Assembly (NCBI GenBank): GCA_021371955.1
Contig: JAJFVD010000003.1
Span: forward strand, 186,001 to 250,000
Length of the DNA: 64,000 nucleotides
Direction of reading: 5' to 3'
Source of the DNA: Bacteroidales bacterium
GTDB taxonomy: Bacteria > Bacteroidota > Bacteroidia > Bacteroidales > UBA932
Part shown: in pieces, positions 17,417-25,859 of the stretch
Layout of the letters: each line of letters begins with the position of its first letter
How positions within the stretch are numbered: position 1 is the stretch's first letter
Position numbers and translations under genes: made by a program
The notes under the pieces: model-generated
The model's input: only the letters and a program-made list of their open reading frames with translations
Told to the model about the DNA's origin: nothing
The model's database searches: none

Positions 17417-18235
17417 TCAGAAGCCGGAAAAGACTCTGACAAATTCAAGGTCACGCTTGAAAAACTTATTTGGGGTTTCTCCGATAATATTCTTGATTTC
17501 GTGGTCAAAATGTGCCTGATCAAAAAAGTTACCCATATGGACAACATCCATAAGATTAATGTCGCGGGTCTCCGAAAGAGATTTACAAAGAAGGCTTATT
17601 CTCACAAGACGGGAGAGACTTTTGGCAGACAGTCCGACTCTTTTTTTAAATACTTTTCTGAAAGACCTCTCATCAATTCCGGATTCGGTTATTATTGAAC
17701 TTATTTTCATAGTACCTCCGCTTGTATAGATATTTTCATATGCTATATCAATTTCATCCGGTTTATAATCTCTCATTGAAGAAATTGAAGATAGAAAAGA
17801 CTCAAAAATTCCTATTCTTTTTTGGGGACAGTTCTCATTTTTAAGCTCTAACCATAATGAATCCGGAATAATGTTATTTACAGATATATACGAATCACGC
17901 TCATGTTTGTCAAGAGGAAAATCGAATATGCGGGTGAAGACACTGGTTTTGCAACTTACAATTAAAGAGTCAATAGGGCTTTTAGTGACAATGTTTACAT
18001 GTCCCAGATATGGAATGGTTAAGAAGTATGGAGGCAGGTTTGTTTCGGAACCATCCGGGGTTGTCATTATTACCTGGCCACAAAAATTGAACACAATGCA
18101 ACATGAGCCATCCGGAATGTGCTTATCTTTTTTTAAATAATATTTATCGTCAAGATTAAGAAAATTATACTTTTTAACAAGAACTGAAGCATCTTTCCCG
18201 GCATCTAAGAAGTATGATCCAATTGTGTAATCCAT
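17417..18235 (-). CDS. AraC-family transcriptional regulator
   Basis: A 272-residue regulator. The N-terminal half (residues 1-150) resembles the beta-rich sensor domain found in many Bacteroidota AraC proteins. The C-terminal part (about 165-262) contains the two helix-turn-helix units (MKISSIITESGIDERSFRKV and MDVVHMGNFFDQAHFDHEIK, then GETPNKFF). It starts 2 bases after the stop of the uronate epimerase gene, so it is the last gene of that operon and may control it. The ligand is unknown. Confidence 0.88.
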   Translation of the reverse strand: MDYTIGSYFLDAGKDASVLVKKYNFLNLDDKYYLKKDKHIPDGSCCIVFNFCGQVIMTTPDGSETNLPPYFLTIPYLGHVNIVTKSPIDSLIVSCKTSVFTRIFDFPLDKHERDSYISVNNIIPDSLWLELKNENCPQKRIGIFESFLSSISSMRDYKPDEIDIAYENIYTSGGTMKISSIITESGIDERSFRKVFKKRVGLSAKSLSRLVRISLLCKSLSETRDINLMDVVHMGNFFDQAHFDHEIKNIIGETPNKFFKRDLEFVRVFSGF

Positions 18236-18237
18236 CG

Positions 18238-19257
18238 CTAATAAAATAATTGAGAATATTTTAAAAACCAGTTATAGAGGTTATTTATACCTTCCTGAAT
18301 TGAAGTGTGTGGTTTATAACCGAAATCCCGTTCAAGGGCAGAAGTGTCTGCATAAGTCTGGTATACATCACCGGGCTGCATATCAGTCATAATCTTTATA
18401 GCCTCCCTGCCGGCAGATTTCTCAATTGCCCTAATGAAATCCATAAGCGCGACAGGCTTATTATTGCCGATATTGTATATTTTCTGAGGAACAGTACCGG
18501 AAGGCGGGGTGGAGTTAATTACAGTTGCCATACCTTCAATTATATCGTCTATATATGTGAAGTCCCGGTATAGTTTTCCATAGTTAAACACTTTTATTGG
18601 TTCACCATGAATAACGGCTTTCATAAACATAATCGGAGCCATATCCGGCCTTCCCCAGGGGCCGTATACCGTAAAAAACCGGAGTCCTGTTGATGGAATA
18701 TTGTATAGCTTTGCGTAGGAGTGGGCCATCAGTTCATCTGCACGTTTTGTAGCAGCATAAAGGCTCACAGGTGAATCAACCTTGTCTTCTTCGCTGTACG
18801 GAGTCTTCTCATTTAATCCATATACACTGCTTGAACTGGCGTAAACGAGATGTTTCACAGGAAAGTGGCGGCAGGCTTCAAGTATATTAAGAAATCCAAG
18901 AATATTGGAGTTCACATAAGCATAAGGATTTTCAATTGAGTACCTTACTCCGGCCTGTGCTGCAAGGTTACATACTACGTCGAATTTCTCTGCTTGAAAA
19001 AGAGAGTCTATTCGTGCTTTGTCTGTAAGGTCCGCTTTAATGAAACGGTAGTTGGAGTAAAGTGTACTTGCGACCAACTCTCTCTCTGTGATTTTGGATT
19101 TTTCCAAACCTGTCGCGGCTACCCGTGCATATTTAAGCTCAACGTCATAATAGTCATTTATGTTGTCAAGCCCAACAACATCATCTCCTCTCTCTGCAAA
19201 ATACTTAACAGTATAGAATCCAATAAATCCGGCAGCTCCTGTGACAAGTATCTTCAT
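18238..19257 (-). CDS. UDP-glucuronate 4-epimerase-like short-chain dehydrogenase
   Basis: A 339-residue extended SDR enzyme. The NAD-binding motif is GAAGFIGFYTVKY (TGxxGxxG), followed by DNINDYYDVELK, typical of CapI/LpsL-type UDP-glucuronate 4-epimerases. The catalytic motif is YASSSSVYG with YAATKRADE (YxxxK), and RFFTVYGPWGRPDMAP is another hallmark of this subgroup. It would make UDP-galacturonate in the cytoplasm. It sits directly behind the GT39 gene (11 bases) and before the AraC gene, which suggests it supplies the sugar donor for this operon. A plain UDP-glucose epimerase is less likely given the motifs. Confidence 0.88.
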   Translation of the reverse strand: MKILVTGAAGFIGFYTVKYFAERGDDVVGLDNINDYYDVELKYARVAATGLEKSKITERELVASTLYSNYRFIKADLTDKARIDSLFQAEKFDVVCNLAAQAGVRYSIENPYAYVNSNILGFLNILEACRHFPVKHLVYASSSSVYGLNEKTPYSEEDKVDSPVSLYAATKRADELMAHSYAKLYNIPSTGLRFFTVYGPWGRPDMAPIMFMKAVIHGEPIKVFNYGKLYRDFTYIDDIIEGMATVINSTPPSGTVPQKIYNIGNNKPVALMDFIRAIEKSAGREAIKIMTDMQPGDVYQTYADTSALERDFGYKPHTSIQEGINNLYNWFLKYSQLFY

Positions 19258-19268
19258 GGTCTGTAAAA

Positions 19269-20873
19269 TTAAAGAATCACATAATAAAAGTATCCAACAG
19301 GATATTTCTCTTTCCCTTCCAAAAGCTTAGCAAGTTTTTCATCCTTTTTTAGTTCGCTCTGCATTATGAACAAAACAGCCTGCTCTTCTGCAGCTTCGCT
19401 ATCAATAGATTTTGCAGCATTTACCCTCTCCTCAAGTTCCTCAATGGTAACTTCGCGTGGAACAACTCCTATATAGACATCAATGTTTTCAATTCTTGGG
19501 ATGTTGTATGACAAATAATTAAATATTCCATGTTCAATGGCGGTTTCCTTCGCCTGTTCCGAAACGGCTCTCATCCCAATATTAGGGTTGTATTGCGGAA
19601 TATAGAATGATATTGTAAATACAGCCAAAAGAAGACCTGCTCCCATTGAGATAATGGCATTATAAATACTCTTCCTGTATAAAATCCATAAAGTGATCAA
19701 TCCTGTAATTGAAACAATTGTCGCTGTGATCGGTATAAGGAAAGATTCAAAAACAGGGAAGTCGGTAAACATATTTGCGGCAATCAGTCCTGCAATTGCA
19801 AGAGACATAACAACGGCAGGTACTCCAAGCAGGATTTTTACAAATTTCCTGTCTTCAAATTTTGGCAGCCACAATACAGTGATATAAGCAAAAAACGGGA
19901 ATGCGGGGAGCATGTAAACCTGAATCTTGGAGCTTACTAAAGACAATACTGTAAAAGTACTCAGAGCTATCACCAGGAAAAATTTTTCAAGATCTGTTGA
20001 CGATACTTTTTTTATAAGCCCGGCAACCAGAACGCCAATCATAAGGAAGGCCCATGGTGCCAGAGAGTACCAGATGGCTATCATGTAATAAAAGAATGGC
20101 TCTTTATGATGGAAAGAGTCTACGGCCCTGTTTATTGTCTGATTAAATAAAAGATTGTTAAGATATTCGGGCCCTCCCTCAAGGAAAACACCTGTAAACC
20201 AAACCGCACAAAGTCCAATCAGTACCCCCAGGGTCTTCACTCCCCAGTAACGGCCAATAGATTTGATGTCTTTTTTTACAATTAAAAAAAGAATTGTAGA
20301 TACCAGCGGAACGAGAATTCCTATTGGCCCTTTCGAGAAGATTGCCATGAATACAAATAACGGAAAGAGCCATCTATCCCGTTTTTTTGCCTCTCCCGAA
20401 TATATACGGAAAAATGTGTACAGCGATAAAACGATGAACATGCACATAAGCATATCCATCCGGAGAACTACAGCCGATCCGATGAAAAATACACTTGTCA
20501 GCAACATTATCTCTCCTGCGAGGCGACTTTTTTCCGGAACAGCTTTTCCGACCCATTTGCCCATTATATATATTATAACAAGGGCAGGAATATATGAAAA
20601 CATTGCAAGAAAAAGCATGCTGTGGGTTCCGAACAGGGTTTTGCCCAACATCACTATCCATAGATAAAGAGGCGGTTTGTCGGCATAATTTATCCCGTGA
20701 TTTGTAAAGGTAAAAAAGTTTCCGTTGCGAAGAGCTTCATCGGCAATGCTCATATAGCGCAGTTCGTTGTTGCGGGTAAAATCACGGAACACGAACATTG
20801 GAATCACCGCCAGTATAAACAGCAGAAACCGGTATTTTTTTATAAAGGAGAAGACGTTGTTCATAAACGGCAT
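19269..20873 (-). CDS. ArnT-like membrane glycosyltransferase (GT39/PMT fold)
   Basis: About 534 residues. The first half carries many membrane helices (residues about 15-400), and a short periplasmic tail follows. The acidic motif after the first helix (RDFTRNNELRYMSIADEALR) and the YADKPPLYLWIVMLGKTLFG motif are typical of the ArnT/GT39 group. That group transfers a sugar from an undecaprenyl-phosphate carrier to lipid A or other acceptors on the periplasmic side. I used the ATG at 20873. An ATG at 20933 in the same frame would overlap the LAB_N gene by 47 bases and adds only polar residues. With the adjacent GT2 and epimerase it probably adds galacturonate or a related sugar to LPS; this is an inference. 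Confidence 0.88.
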   Translation of the reverse strand: MPFMNNVFSFIKKYRFLLFILAVIPMFVFRDFTRNNELRYMSIADEALRNGNFFTFTNHGINYADKPPLYLWIVMLGKTLFGTHSMLFLAMFSYIPALVIIYIMGKWVGKAVPEKSRLAGEIMLLTSVFFIGSAVVLRMDMLMCMFIVLSLYTFFRIYSGEAKKRDRWLFPLFVFMAIFSKGPIGILVPLVSTILFLIVKKDIKSIGRYWGVKTLGVLIGLCAVWFTGVFLEGGPEYLNNLLFNQTINRAVDSFHHKEPFFYYMIAIWYSLAPWAFLMIGVLVAGLIKKVSSTDLEKFFLVIALSTFTVLSLVSSKIQVYMLPAFPFFAYITVLWLPKFEDRKFVKILLGVPAVVMSLAIAGLIAANMFTDFPVFESFLIPITATIVSITGLITLWILYRKSIYNAIISMGAGLLLAVFTISFYIPQYNPNIGMRAVSEQAKETAIEHGIFNYLSYNIPRIENIDVYIGVVPREVTIEELEERVNAAKSIDSEAAEEQAVLFIMQSELKKDEKLAKLLEGKEKYPVGYFYYVIL

Positions 20874-20886
20874 AATGGAATTAGAC

Positions 20887-21519
20887 TTATGGAACTTGTT
20901 GATATTCTTTATTCTGTTTCTTGTAAATTGCAATATTACGGATATATGCGATAAAACCTGCTGCCTGACCGAGAATCAGGATAGGATCCTGCCGGATAAT
21001 TGCATAAACAATAATTACCATAGAACCTGCAAGGCTTATAATCCAAAACCCAATCGGAAGCAGGGACTCTTTTCTCCTTACAGAGTATATAAGCTGGTAA
21101 ACAAACCTGAGGGTGAAAACTATCTGGCCTGTTGACCCAAAAATGAGCAACCACAAAGGAACATCTTCGTTTTTGAGAAATGTATTAATAAAATGTGCAG
21201 CATCTCCCGATGCAAGAGCTATGGCAACAGGAGGCGTTAAAATAAGAAGATATCTTAAAACAGCAGGAACCTTTTTCCACACCCCTTTTGCATTTAGGTT
21301 CCAGATATAGATATAATATGCGATTACCTGCCCGAGGATTATTGCGAAGTCCTCTCGCAGCCACCCGTAAATAAAAAACAGATATGATGCAATTATACTC
21401 AGAATCCAGAAAATTGAAGGAGACAGAACCTTTCTGGCTCTTTCTGAGAGTATCCACTGCAGCACAGTGCGTGCGCCAAAGAAAAACTGGGCAAGTAGCC
21501 CAATAAGGTAAACTACCAT
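20887..21519 (-). CDS. Membrane protein with two tandem LAB_N domains
   Basis: A 210-residue protein made of two copies of the small membrane domain known from the N-terminus of some lipid A disaccharide synthases (LAB_N). The halves match in sequence: FGARTVLQWILSERARKVLS...ILGQVIAYYIYIWNLN, and FTLRFVYQLIYSVRRKESLL...ILGQAAGFIAYIRNIA. About six membrane helices are predicted. No catalytic domain follows. Its start overlaps the GT2 stop by one base (TAATG), implying translational coupling. Given its position between a lipid-carrier glycosyltransferase and a periplasmic transferase, a role in flipping the lipid-linked sugar is plausible but unproven. Confidence 0.85.
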   Translation of the reverse strand: MVVYLIGLLAQFFFGARTVLQWILSERARKVLSPSIFWILSIIASYLFFIYGWLREDFAIILGQVIAYYIYIWNLNAKGVWKKVPAVLRYLLILTPPVAIALASGDAAHFINTFLKNEDVPLWLLIFGSTGQIVFTLRFVYQLIYSVRRKESLLPIGFWIISLAGSMVIIVYAIIRQDPILILGQAAGFIAYIRNIAIYKKQNKEYQQVP

Positions 21520-22253
21520 TAGTTGAGGTTGTTATCGGCAACACTATAATTTATATAGCGTTTTTTCATCCATCTGTATGCGAAACAGTCAATAAACGGG
21601 CCAACAAGACGATTTGCAAGGTTATATTTTGATACTCCCGCAACTCTGGGAAAATGTTGTACAGGTACCTGTTTAACTGTTCCGTTCTGCAACATTATAA
21701 GTGCCGGCAAAAATCGGTGCATTCCGGTGAATAGGGGAATCCTCTTTGCATAGTCGGTACGGATTATTTTTAACGGACATCCGGTATCTTCAATTCCATC
21801 TTTAGTCATGAACCTGCGGAACCCGTTTGCTATTTTTGAAGACATACCCTTTACAAAAGAGTCTTTGCGATTTGCACGAATACCCATCACCATTTCATAA
21901 TCATTTACATGAGGAATGAGAAGATTGAAATCTTCCGGTGCTGTCTGCAAGTCGGCATCGATATAACCGGTAAATTGAGAAAAGGCAGCGTCAATTCCGG
22001 CCTTCACTGCAGTACTCAAACCTCCGTTTTTTGCAAGGTTTAAAAAGAAAAACCCATTCTGACGGCTGCAAACCTCTTCGATTCTCTCCCGGCTTTTGTC
22101 TTTTGAACCGTCATTTACAAACAATACACAGGCAGGAAACTGTGAAGATTGAGAAATAAATTTTGACAACCTCTCTTCAAGAGCATAAATGTTGTCTTCC
22201 TCGTTATATACAGGAACTACTATTGTCAGCTTATAATCAGCAGTTTTATTCAT
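21519..22253 (-). CDS. GT2 glycosyltransferase, polyprenyl-phosphate sugar synthase type
   Basis: A 244-residue GT-A enzyme. LTIVVPVYNEEDNIYALEER begins the family fold. FVNDGSKDKS and YIDADLQTAPEDF (DxD) bind the nucleotide sugar and metal. It is closest in style to dolichyl-phosphate mannose synthase and ArnC, which load a sugar onto a polyprenyl phosphate on the cytoplasmic face. It lacks the two C-terminal membrane helices of ArnC. It is the first gene of the operon, and a TATATTTG -7 box (22277-22284, minus strand) lies upstream. Confidence 0.88.
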   Translation of the reverse strand: MNKTADYKLTIVVPVYNEEDNIYALEERLSKFISQSSQFPACVLFVNDGSKDKSRERIEEVCSRQNGFFFLNLAKNGGLSTAVKAGIDAAFSQFTGYIDADLQTAPEDFNLLIPHVNDYEMVMGIRANRKDSFVKGMSSKIANGFRRFMTKDGIEDTGCPLKIIRTDYAKRIPLFTGMHRFLPALIMLQNGTVKQVPVQHFPRVAGVSKYNLANRLVGPFIDCFAYRWMKKRYINYSVADNNLN

Positions 22254-22276
22254 AAATTATACAAACTAAATGTGCG

Positions 22277-22315
22277 CAAATATAATTACAAATGATTGTT
22301 TTTTTAGTATTTTTG
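22277..22315. promoter_or_regulatory. Divergent promoters of the GT2 operon and proline dehydrogenase
   Basis: TATATTTG on the minus strand (22277-22284) for the GT2 operon, and TATTTTTG on the plus strand (22308-22315) for the proline dehydrogenase gene. Both are good -7 boxes, but neither has a perfect -33 TTTG at 19 bases. Confidence 0.55.
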
Positions 22316-22344
22316 GTGATAATAGGTTAAACTCATAATAAGCG

Positions 22345-23517
22345 ATGTTAGATTTTAATAATACGGAAATTGCTTTTTTATCAAAGAGCAACAACGACTT
22401 GAGGAACGCACATTTGCTGTATTCCACAATTGCCAGTCCGGCGTTGGTAAAAGGTGCAAAAGGTATTTCGGAGTTTGCTCTGAAAATGGGCGTTCCTGTT
22501 GGCTGGGCAGTAAAACCAACTCTTTACCGCCAGTTTGTAGGTGGAGAGACTCTTGACGAGTGCACAAAAACCGTTGAGATACTTTCCCGTGAAAATGTAA
22601 AATCGGTTCTTGACTATTCGGCAGAAGGTGGCAAGGAACTGGGCGATGTCGAAAGGGCATATCAAGAGACAATCCGGTCAATCGATTATGCAAAGGGCAA
22701 TCCCAATATTGCATATACCGTATTCAAGCCAACGGCGATGGTTGTAGGTCCTGTTCTGGAAAAGGCTTCAGAGGGATTACATCTTAATGATATTGAAAAG
22801 ACGGAAATGGATAATTTTCGCACAAGAATCTTCTCGTTATGCCGTCGTGCATACGAAAACGGAGTCAGAATTCTTATTGATGCCGAACATTATGCCACTC
22901 AGGACATCATTGACAAGATAACTGAGGAGGCGATGGAGATGTTCAACAAGGAAAGTGTTATTGTTTTTCATACTCTTCAGATGTATCGCCACGACAGGAT
23001 TGCCTACCTCAAATATCTTCATCTGGAGGCAAAAAAGAAAAACTACAAACCGGGGATAAAGTTTGTAAGAGGTGCATATATGGAAGAGGAACGAGTGAGG
23101 GCAGGAGTGCGCGGATATCTTTCTCCGATTCACGCAACAAAAGCAGATACCGACCGAAGCTACGACGATGGTTTGCGTTATGTAGTTGATAACATAAACG
23201 ATTTTGAACTATTCAGCGGAACTCATAACTACGAGAGCAATTATTTGCTCGCAAGCCTTATTCAGGAGAAGGGATTATCTAAAAACGATCCGAGGATTTT
23301 CTTCTCACAGCTATTCGGAATGAGTGACAACATATCCTTTGCACTTGCCCGCGAAGGATATAATATTTGTAAATACATACCTTATGCTCCGGTAAAAGAT
23401 GTCCTTCCCTATCTGCTCAGACGAGCCGAAGAGAATACCTCAATGGCAGGTCAGACCGGCCGCGAACTGTCACTCATTAAGGCCGAAATGAATCGCAGGA
23501 ATATGCGGCTAATTTAA
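22345..23517 (+). CDS. Proline dehydrogenase
   Basis: A 390-residue FAD enzyme that oxidises proline to pyrroline-5-carboxylate, the first step of proline catabolism. It has the Bacteroidota stand-alone form, without the P5C dehydrogenase domain of PutA. Motifs seen: TVFKPTAMV (strand with active-site Lys), ILIDAEHYATQD, KFVRGAYMEEER (LVKGAY-type), and the C-terminal YLLRRAEENTS (Y-x-x-RR-x-x-E-N) that grips the substrate. It is a single gene with its own -7 box. An inverted repeat follows the stop codon. Confidence 0.92.
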   Translation: MLDFNNTEIAFLSKSNNDLRNAHLLYSTIASPALVKGAKGISEFALKMGVPVGWAVKPTLYRQFVGGETLDECTKTVEILSRENVKSVLDYSAEGGKELGDVERAYQETIRSIDYAKGNPNIAYTVFKPTAMVVGPVLEKASEGLHLNDIEKTEMDNFRTRIFSLCRRAYENGVRILIDAEHYATQDIIDKITEEAMEMFNKESVIVFHTLQMYRHDRIAYLKYLHLEAKKKNYKPGIKFVRGAYMEEERVRAGVRGYLSPIHATKADTDRSYDDGLRYVVDNINDFELFSGTHNYESNYLLASLIQEKGLSKNDPRIFFSQLFGMSDNISFALAREGYNICKYIPYAPVKDVLPYLLRRAEENTSMAGQTGRELSLIKAEMNRRNMRLI

Positions 23518-23520
23518 TTT

Positions 23521-23559
23521 TTACTAACAAAACAAAACCTATTCATTATTTGTTAGTAA
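23521..23559. terminator. Inverted repeat between proline dehydrogenase and the GNAT gene
   Basis: TTACTAACAAA (23521-23531) with its exact complement (23549-23559) across 17 bases. There is no clear T-run on the plus side, so terminator activity is uncertain. TATTTTTG at 23568-23575 just behind it is a probable -7 box for the next gene. Confidence 0.45.
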
Positions 23560-23598
23560 GAAATAGTTATTTTTGCATAATTAATTTATCTGACAAAA

Positions 23599-23916
23599 AT
23601 GGGAGAAAACATAAGACACAATGAAGAGACATGCCGGTTTGAATATGAATCGGAGGGTGTAATTGCCTACATTGAATACGATCTTTTTGAGAAAGTTATG
23701 GACTTAACTCATACTATCGTTCCAAAATCACTGGAAGGAAGAGGAATCGGAGGGATGCTTGTGAAACATGCTCTTGAATACGCCAGGGAATGCGGCTATA
23801 AAATAAAACCAACCTGTTGGTTTGTAGATAAATTCATTAAAAAAATCCATGGCTACGAAGATCTTGTTATGGTTGTCCCGGAAGATAACCACAACGGACC
23901 AGTCTGCGAGATTTAG
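23599..23916 (+). CDS. Small GNAT-family N-acetyltransferase (YjdJ type)
   Basis: A 105-residue protein of the short GNAT group. The acetyl-CoA-binding P-loop is visible as EGRGIGGMLVKHALEYAREC (R/QxxGxG/A), followed by GYKIKPTCWFVDKFIKKIHG, which matches the typical C-WFVxxFI ending of this group. Substrates of these small acetyltransferases are not known. It converges with the wlbA-like gene, with only 14 bases between the stops. Confidence 0.85.
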   Translation: MGENIRHNEETCRFEYESEGVIAYIEYDLFEKVMDLTHTIVPKSLEGRGIGGMLVKHALEYARECGYKIKPTCWFVDKFIKKIHGYEDLVMVVPEDNHNGPVCEI

Positions 23917-23930
23917 TCAGCTTTAAAAAT

Positions 23931-24896
23931 TTACCAGCCAAACGGGTGTGGCGATTGTTCAAGTCTGGCGAGGGGATGGTAGTCTCCTTTGAGCCCGACA
24001 GGGGTTGCATGCCTTATGTCATGCACGATCTGTACTGCATTTCTGGCTTCGGCCAGACCAAAACCATTACCGGCAATGATCCTTTTATAAGACTCGGTAT
24101 GCAACTCTGTAAAGCCGTCCGAGAACTCTATATCATTTCCCTCCATCATCAGCGACCGGAATGTTCTTTTCCCGGCAGCTTTTGCAGTCGCAGGCAAGGT
24201 ATCGGCATTTATCGAGAGGAAATAACGCACACGCGCCTTTTCGAACTCAAGAAATCCGGAAACCCTGTCATGGCCCGCTACATGAACTATATTGGATTTA
24301 ACATCTCCAAAAACCCATGAAAGCATGTCGTAAAAGTGAACCCCGATATTTGTGGCAACTCCTCCGCTTTTACGCGGGTCTCCCTTCCAGCTTGTATAAT
24401 ACCAGTTTCCGCGGGAGGTTATATATGTGAGATCAACGTCATAAATTTTATCTGCAGGGCCTGATGCAACTTTATTTTTAAGAGCAATAATAGCTTCATG
24501 GAGCCTTAACTGAAGAATTGTATTCACCCTTTTTCCGCTCTCTTTTTCTACCTCAAGAAGAGCATCAATGTTCCATGGATTCAGGACCAGAGGTTTTTCA
24601 CAGATAACATTAGCACCAAGACGCAGCCCGTATCTTATATGGGCGTCGTGAAGATAATTGGGAGTACAGATAGAAACATAATCGACACCTTTTTCTGAGC
24701 TTTTTAGTTTTGAAAGGTGGCGGTCGAAGAGTTCAAATTCAGTAAAAAACGAACATTCAGGAAAGAATGAATCCATAATCCCGACACTGTCAAATATATC
24801 ATATGCGGCAACCAGATTATTGCCTGTATCTTTAATAGCTTTTAAATGTCTTGGAGCAATATACCCCGCAGCCCCTATGCATGCGAATTTTTTCAT
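23931..24896 (-). CDS. wlbA: Gfo/Idh/MocA oxidoreductase, WlbA/WbpB type
   Basis: A 321-residue NAD-dependent sugar dehydrogenase. The N-terminal Rossmann motif GAAGYIAPRHLKAIKDTGN, with CTPNYLHDAHIRYGLRLGAN, CEKPLVLNPWNIDAL and LQLRLHEAII, follows the WlbA/WbpB proteins closely. Those oxidise UDP-GlcNAcA at C3 on the way to UDP-ManNAc3NAcA (or UDP-GlcNAc3NAcA). CEKPL contains the catalytic Lys and NIGVHFYDML the His. The partner aminotransferase and acetyltransferase (WlbC, WlbB) are not next to it. It is the last gene behind the dTDP-rhamnose set on the minus strand. Confidence 0.85.
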   Translation of the reverse strand: MKKFACIGAAGYIAPRHLKAIKDTGNNLVAAYDIFDSVGIMDSFFPECSFFTEFELFDRHLSKLKSSEKGVDYVSICTPNYLHDAHIRYGLRLGANVICEKPLVLNPWNIDALLEVEKESGKRVNTILQLRLHEAIIALKNKVASGPADKIYDVDLTYITSRGNWYYTSWKGDPRKSGGVATNIGVHFYDMLSWVFGDVKSNIVHVAGHDRVSGFLEFEKARVRYFLSINADTLPATAKAAGKRTFRSLMMEGNDIEFSDGFTELHTESYKRIIAGNGFGLAEARNAVQIVHDIRHATPVGLKGDYHPLARLEQSPHPFGW

Positions 24897-24932
24897 TTTT
24901 AATATTTAAAATTTAACAAATGTACAAAAAAA

Positions 24933-25454
24933 TCACCGCCGCTCTATCAAGACAAGATAAACATCATTGCCAGGTAAACGGTAACTCTTTTCAGGTTCAT
25001 AAAATGTTGTTTCGAAATCTTCGGACGCAAACCGTGATATCATTGTATCCTTTTCAATTACAAGTGACACGGTACGGAAACCCGATGAAGGAAGGGCCTT
25101 TTCGTATCCTTTGAAAAGTGTTCTATCGGTGGTTCTAAACCTTCCTTTAATAGATTTTTTATCAAAAATATAGATGCTAAGAGTGTCATTTTCGCCTGCG
25201 GCATTCCGGAGTGTAAAACTTTCGATGCCGTATTTGTCGGGACTCTCCCATACGGAATTAATATGATTCCAGCCTTTGCGTTCGAAGAAGCCCTTGACTT
25301 CTTCGACACTTTTGTTGTCGCAGGCAACCGCAAATTCCATAAATGAAACCGGTTCGCCGCTCCCTTTCAGGATATTCTGACCAAGAACAGGTTTTACTGC
25401 CCATATAAAGGAGAGAAGCGATATTGCTACAATCCTTAAAACGTTTAGTTTCAT
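24933..25454 (-). CDS. Exported protein of unknown function inside the rhamnose operon
   Basis: A 173-residue protein with a signal peptide (VLRIVAISLLSFIWAVKPVL, cut near GQN). The mature part alternates charged and aromatic residues (EFAVACDNKSVEEVKGFFER; DTLSIYIFDKKSIKGRFRTT), and I see no known domain. It starts 2 bases after the wbuC stop codon, so it is co-transcribed with wbuC and the rfb genes. Nothing in the sequence ties it to sugar synthesis. Confidence 0.65.
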   Translation of the reverse strand: MKLNVLRIVAISLLSFIWAVKPVLGQNILKGSGEPVSFMEFAVACDNKSVEEVKGFFERKGWNHINSVWESPDKYGIESFTLRNAAGENDTLSIYIFDKKSIKGRFRTTDRTLFKGYEKALPSSGFRTVSLVIEKDTMISRFASEDFETTFYEPEKSYRLPGNDVYLVLIERR

Positions 25455-25456
25455 AA

Positions 25457-25855
25457 CTAATTTTCTAATATATCTTCCGGAGTTACCGGGGTATAAGGTC
25501 CCTCCTTAACTTCAAAAATTACAGTTCCTTTTGCGAGAACTTCTAAATTGTGAAATGTTCCTGCAGGGATGTTGAACCCGTAATTGCCGTCACACGGGTC
25601 GAGTATGCAACTCTCAAGAATTGTTTTGTCTTCTTTATATAAAATCAGTTTAATAGCACCTCTTAAAACAATATATGTTTCATCGGTGTGCCTGTGTCTG
25701 TGAACAGGAAGGATTGTGCCCGGCTCCAGCGCATTGAGCAATCTCTGTACAGGAGAATCAAGCCGTTCATGCAAATTGAAATTCATCCTGAGCCTTGGTG
25801 ATTCCTTTGCCTTTTGTCCTACTTTATCTAAGAGAGCATTATCAATCTTTACCAT
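25457..25855 (-). CDS. wbuC: WbuC family cupin protein
   Basis: About 132 residues. A single cupin barrel contains the metal-binding motif HRHRHTDETYIVLRG (HxHx4E) and GFNIPAGTFHNLEVLAKGTV. This matches the WbuC proteins encoded in many O-antigen clusters, often near genes for L-FucNAc or rhamnose. Its activity is not established. I chose the ATG at 25855 because an upstream in-frame ATG at 25936 would overlap rfbB by about 77 bases and adds a non-conserved tail. It directly follows rfbB. Confidence 0.82.
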   Translation of the reverse strand: MVKIDNALLDKVGQKAKESPRLRMNFNLHERLDSPVQRLLNALEPGTILPVHRHRHTDETYIVLRGAIKLILYKEDKTILESCILDPCDGNYGFNIPAGTFHNLEVLAKGTVIFEVKEGPYTPVTPEDILEN

Positions 25856-25859
25856 AAAG

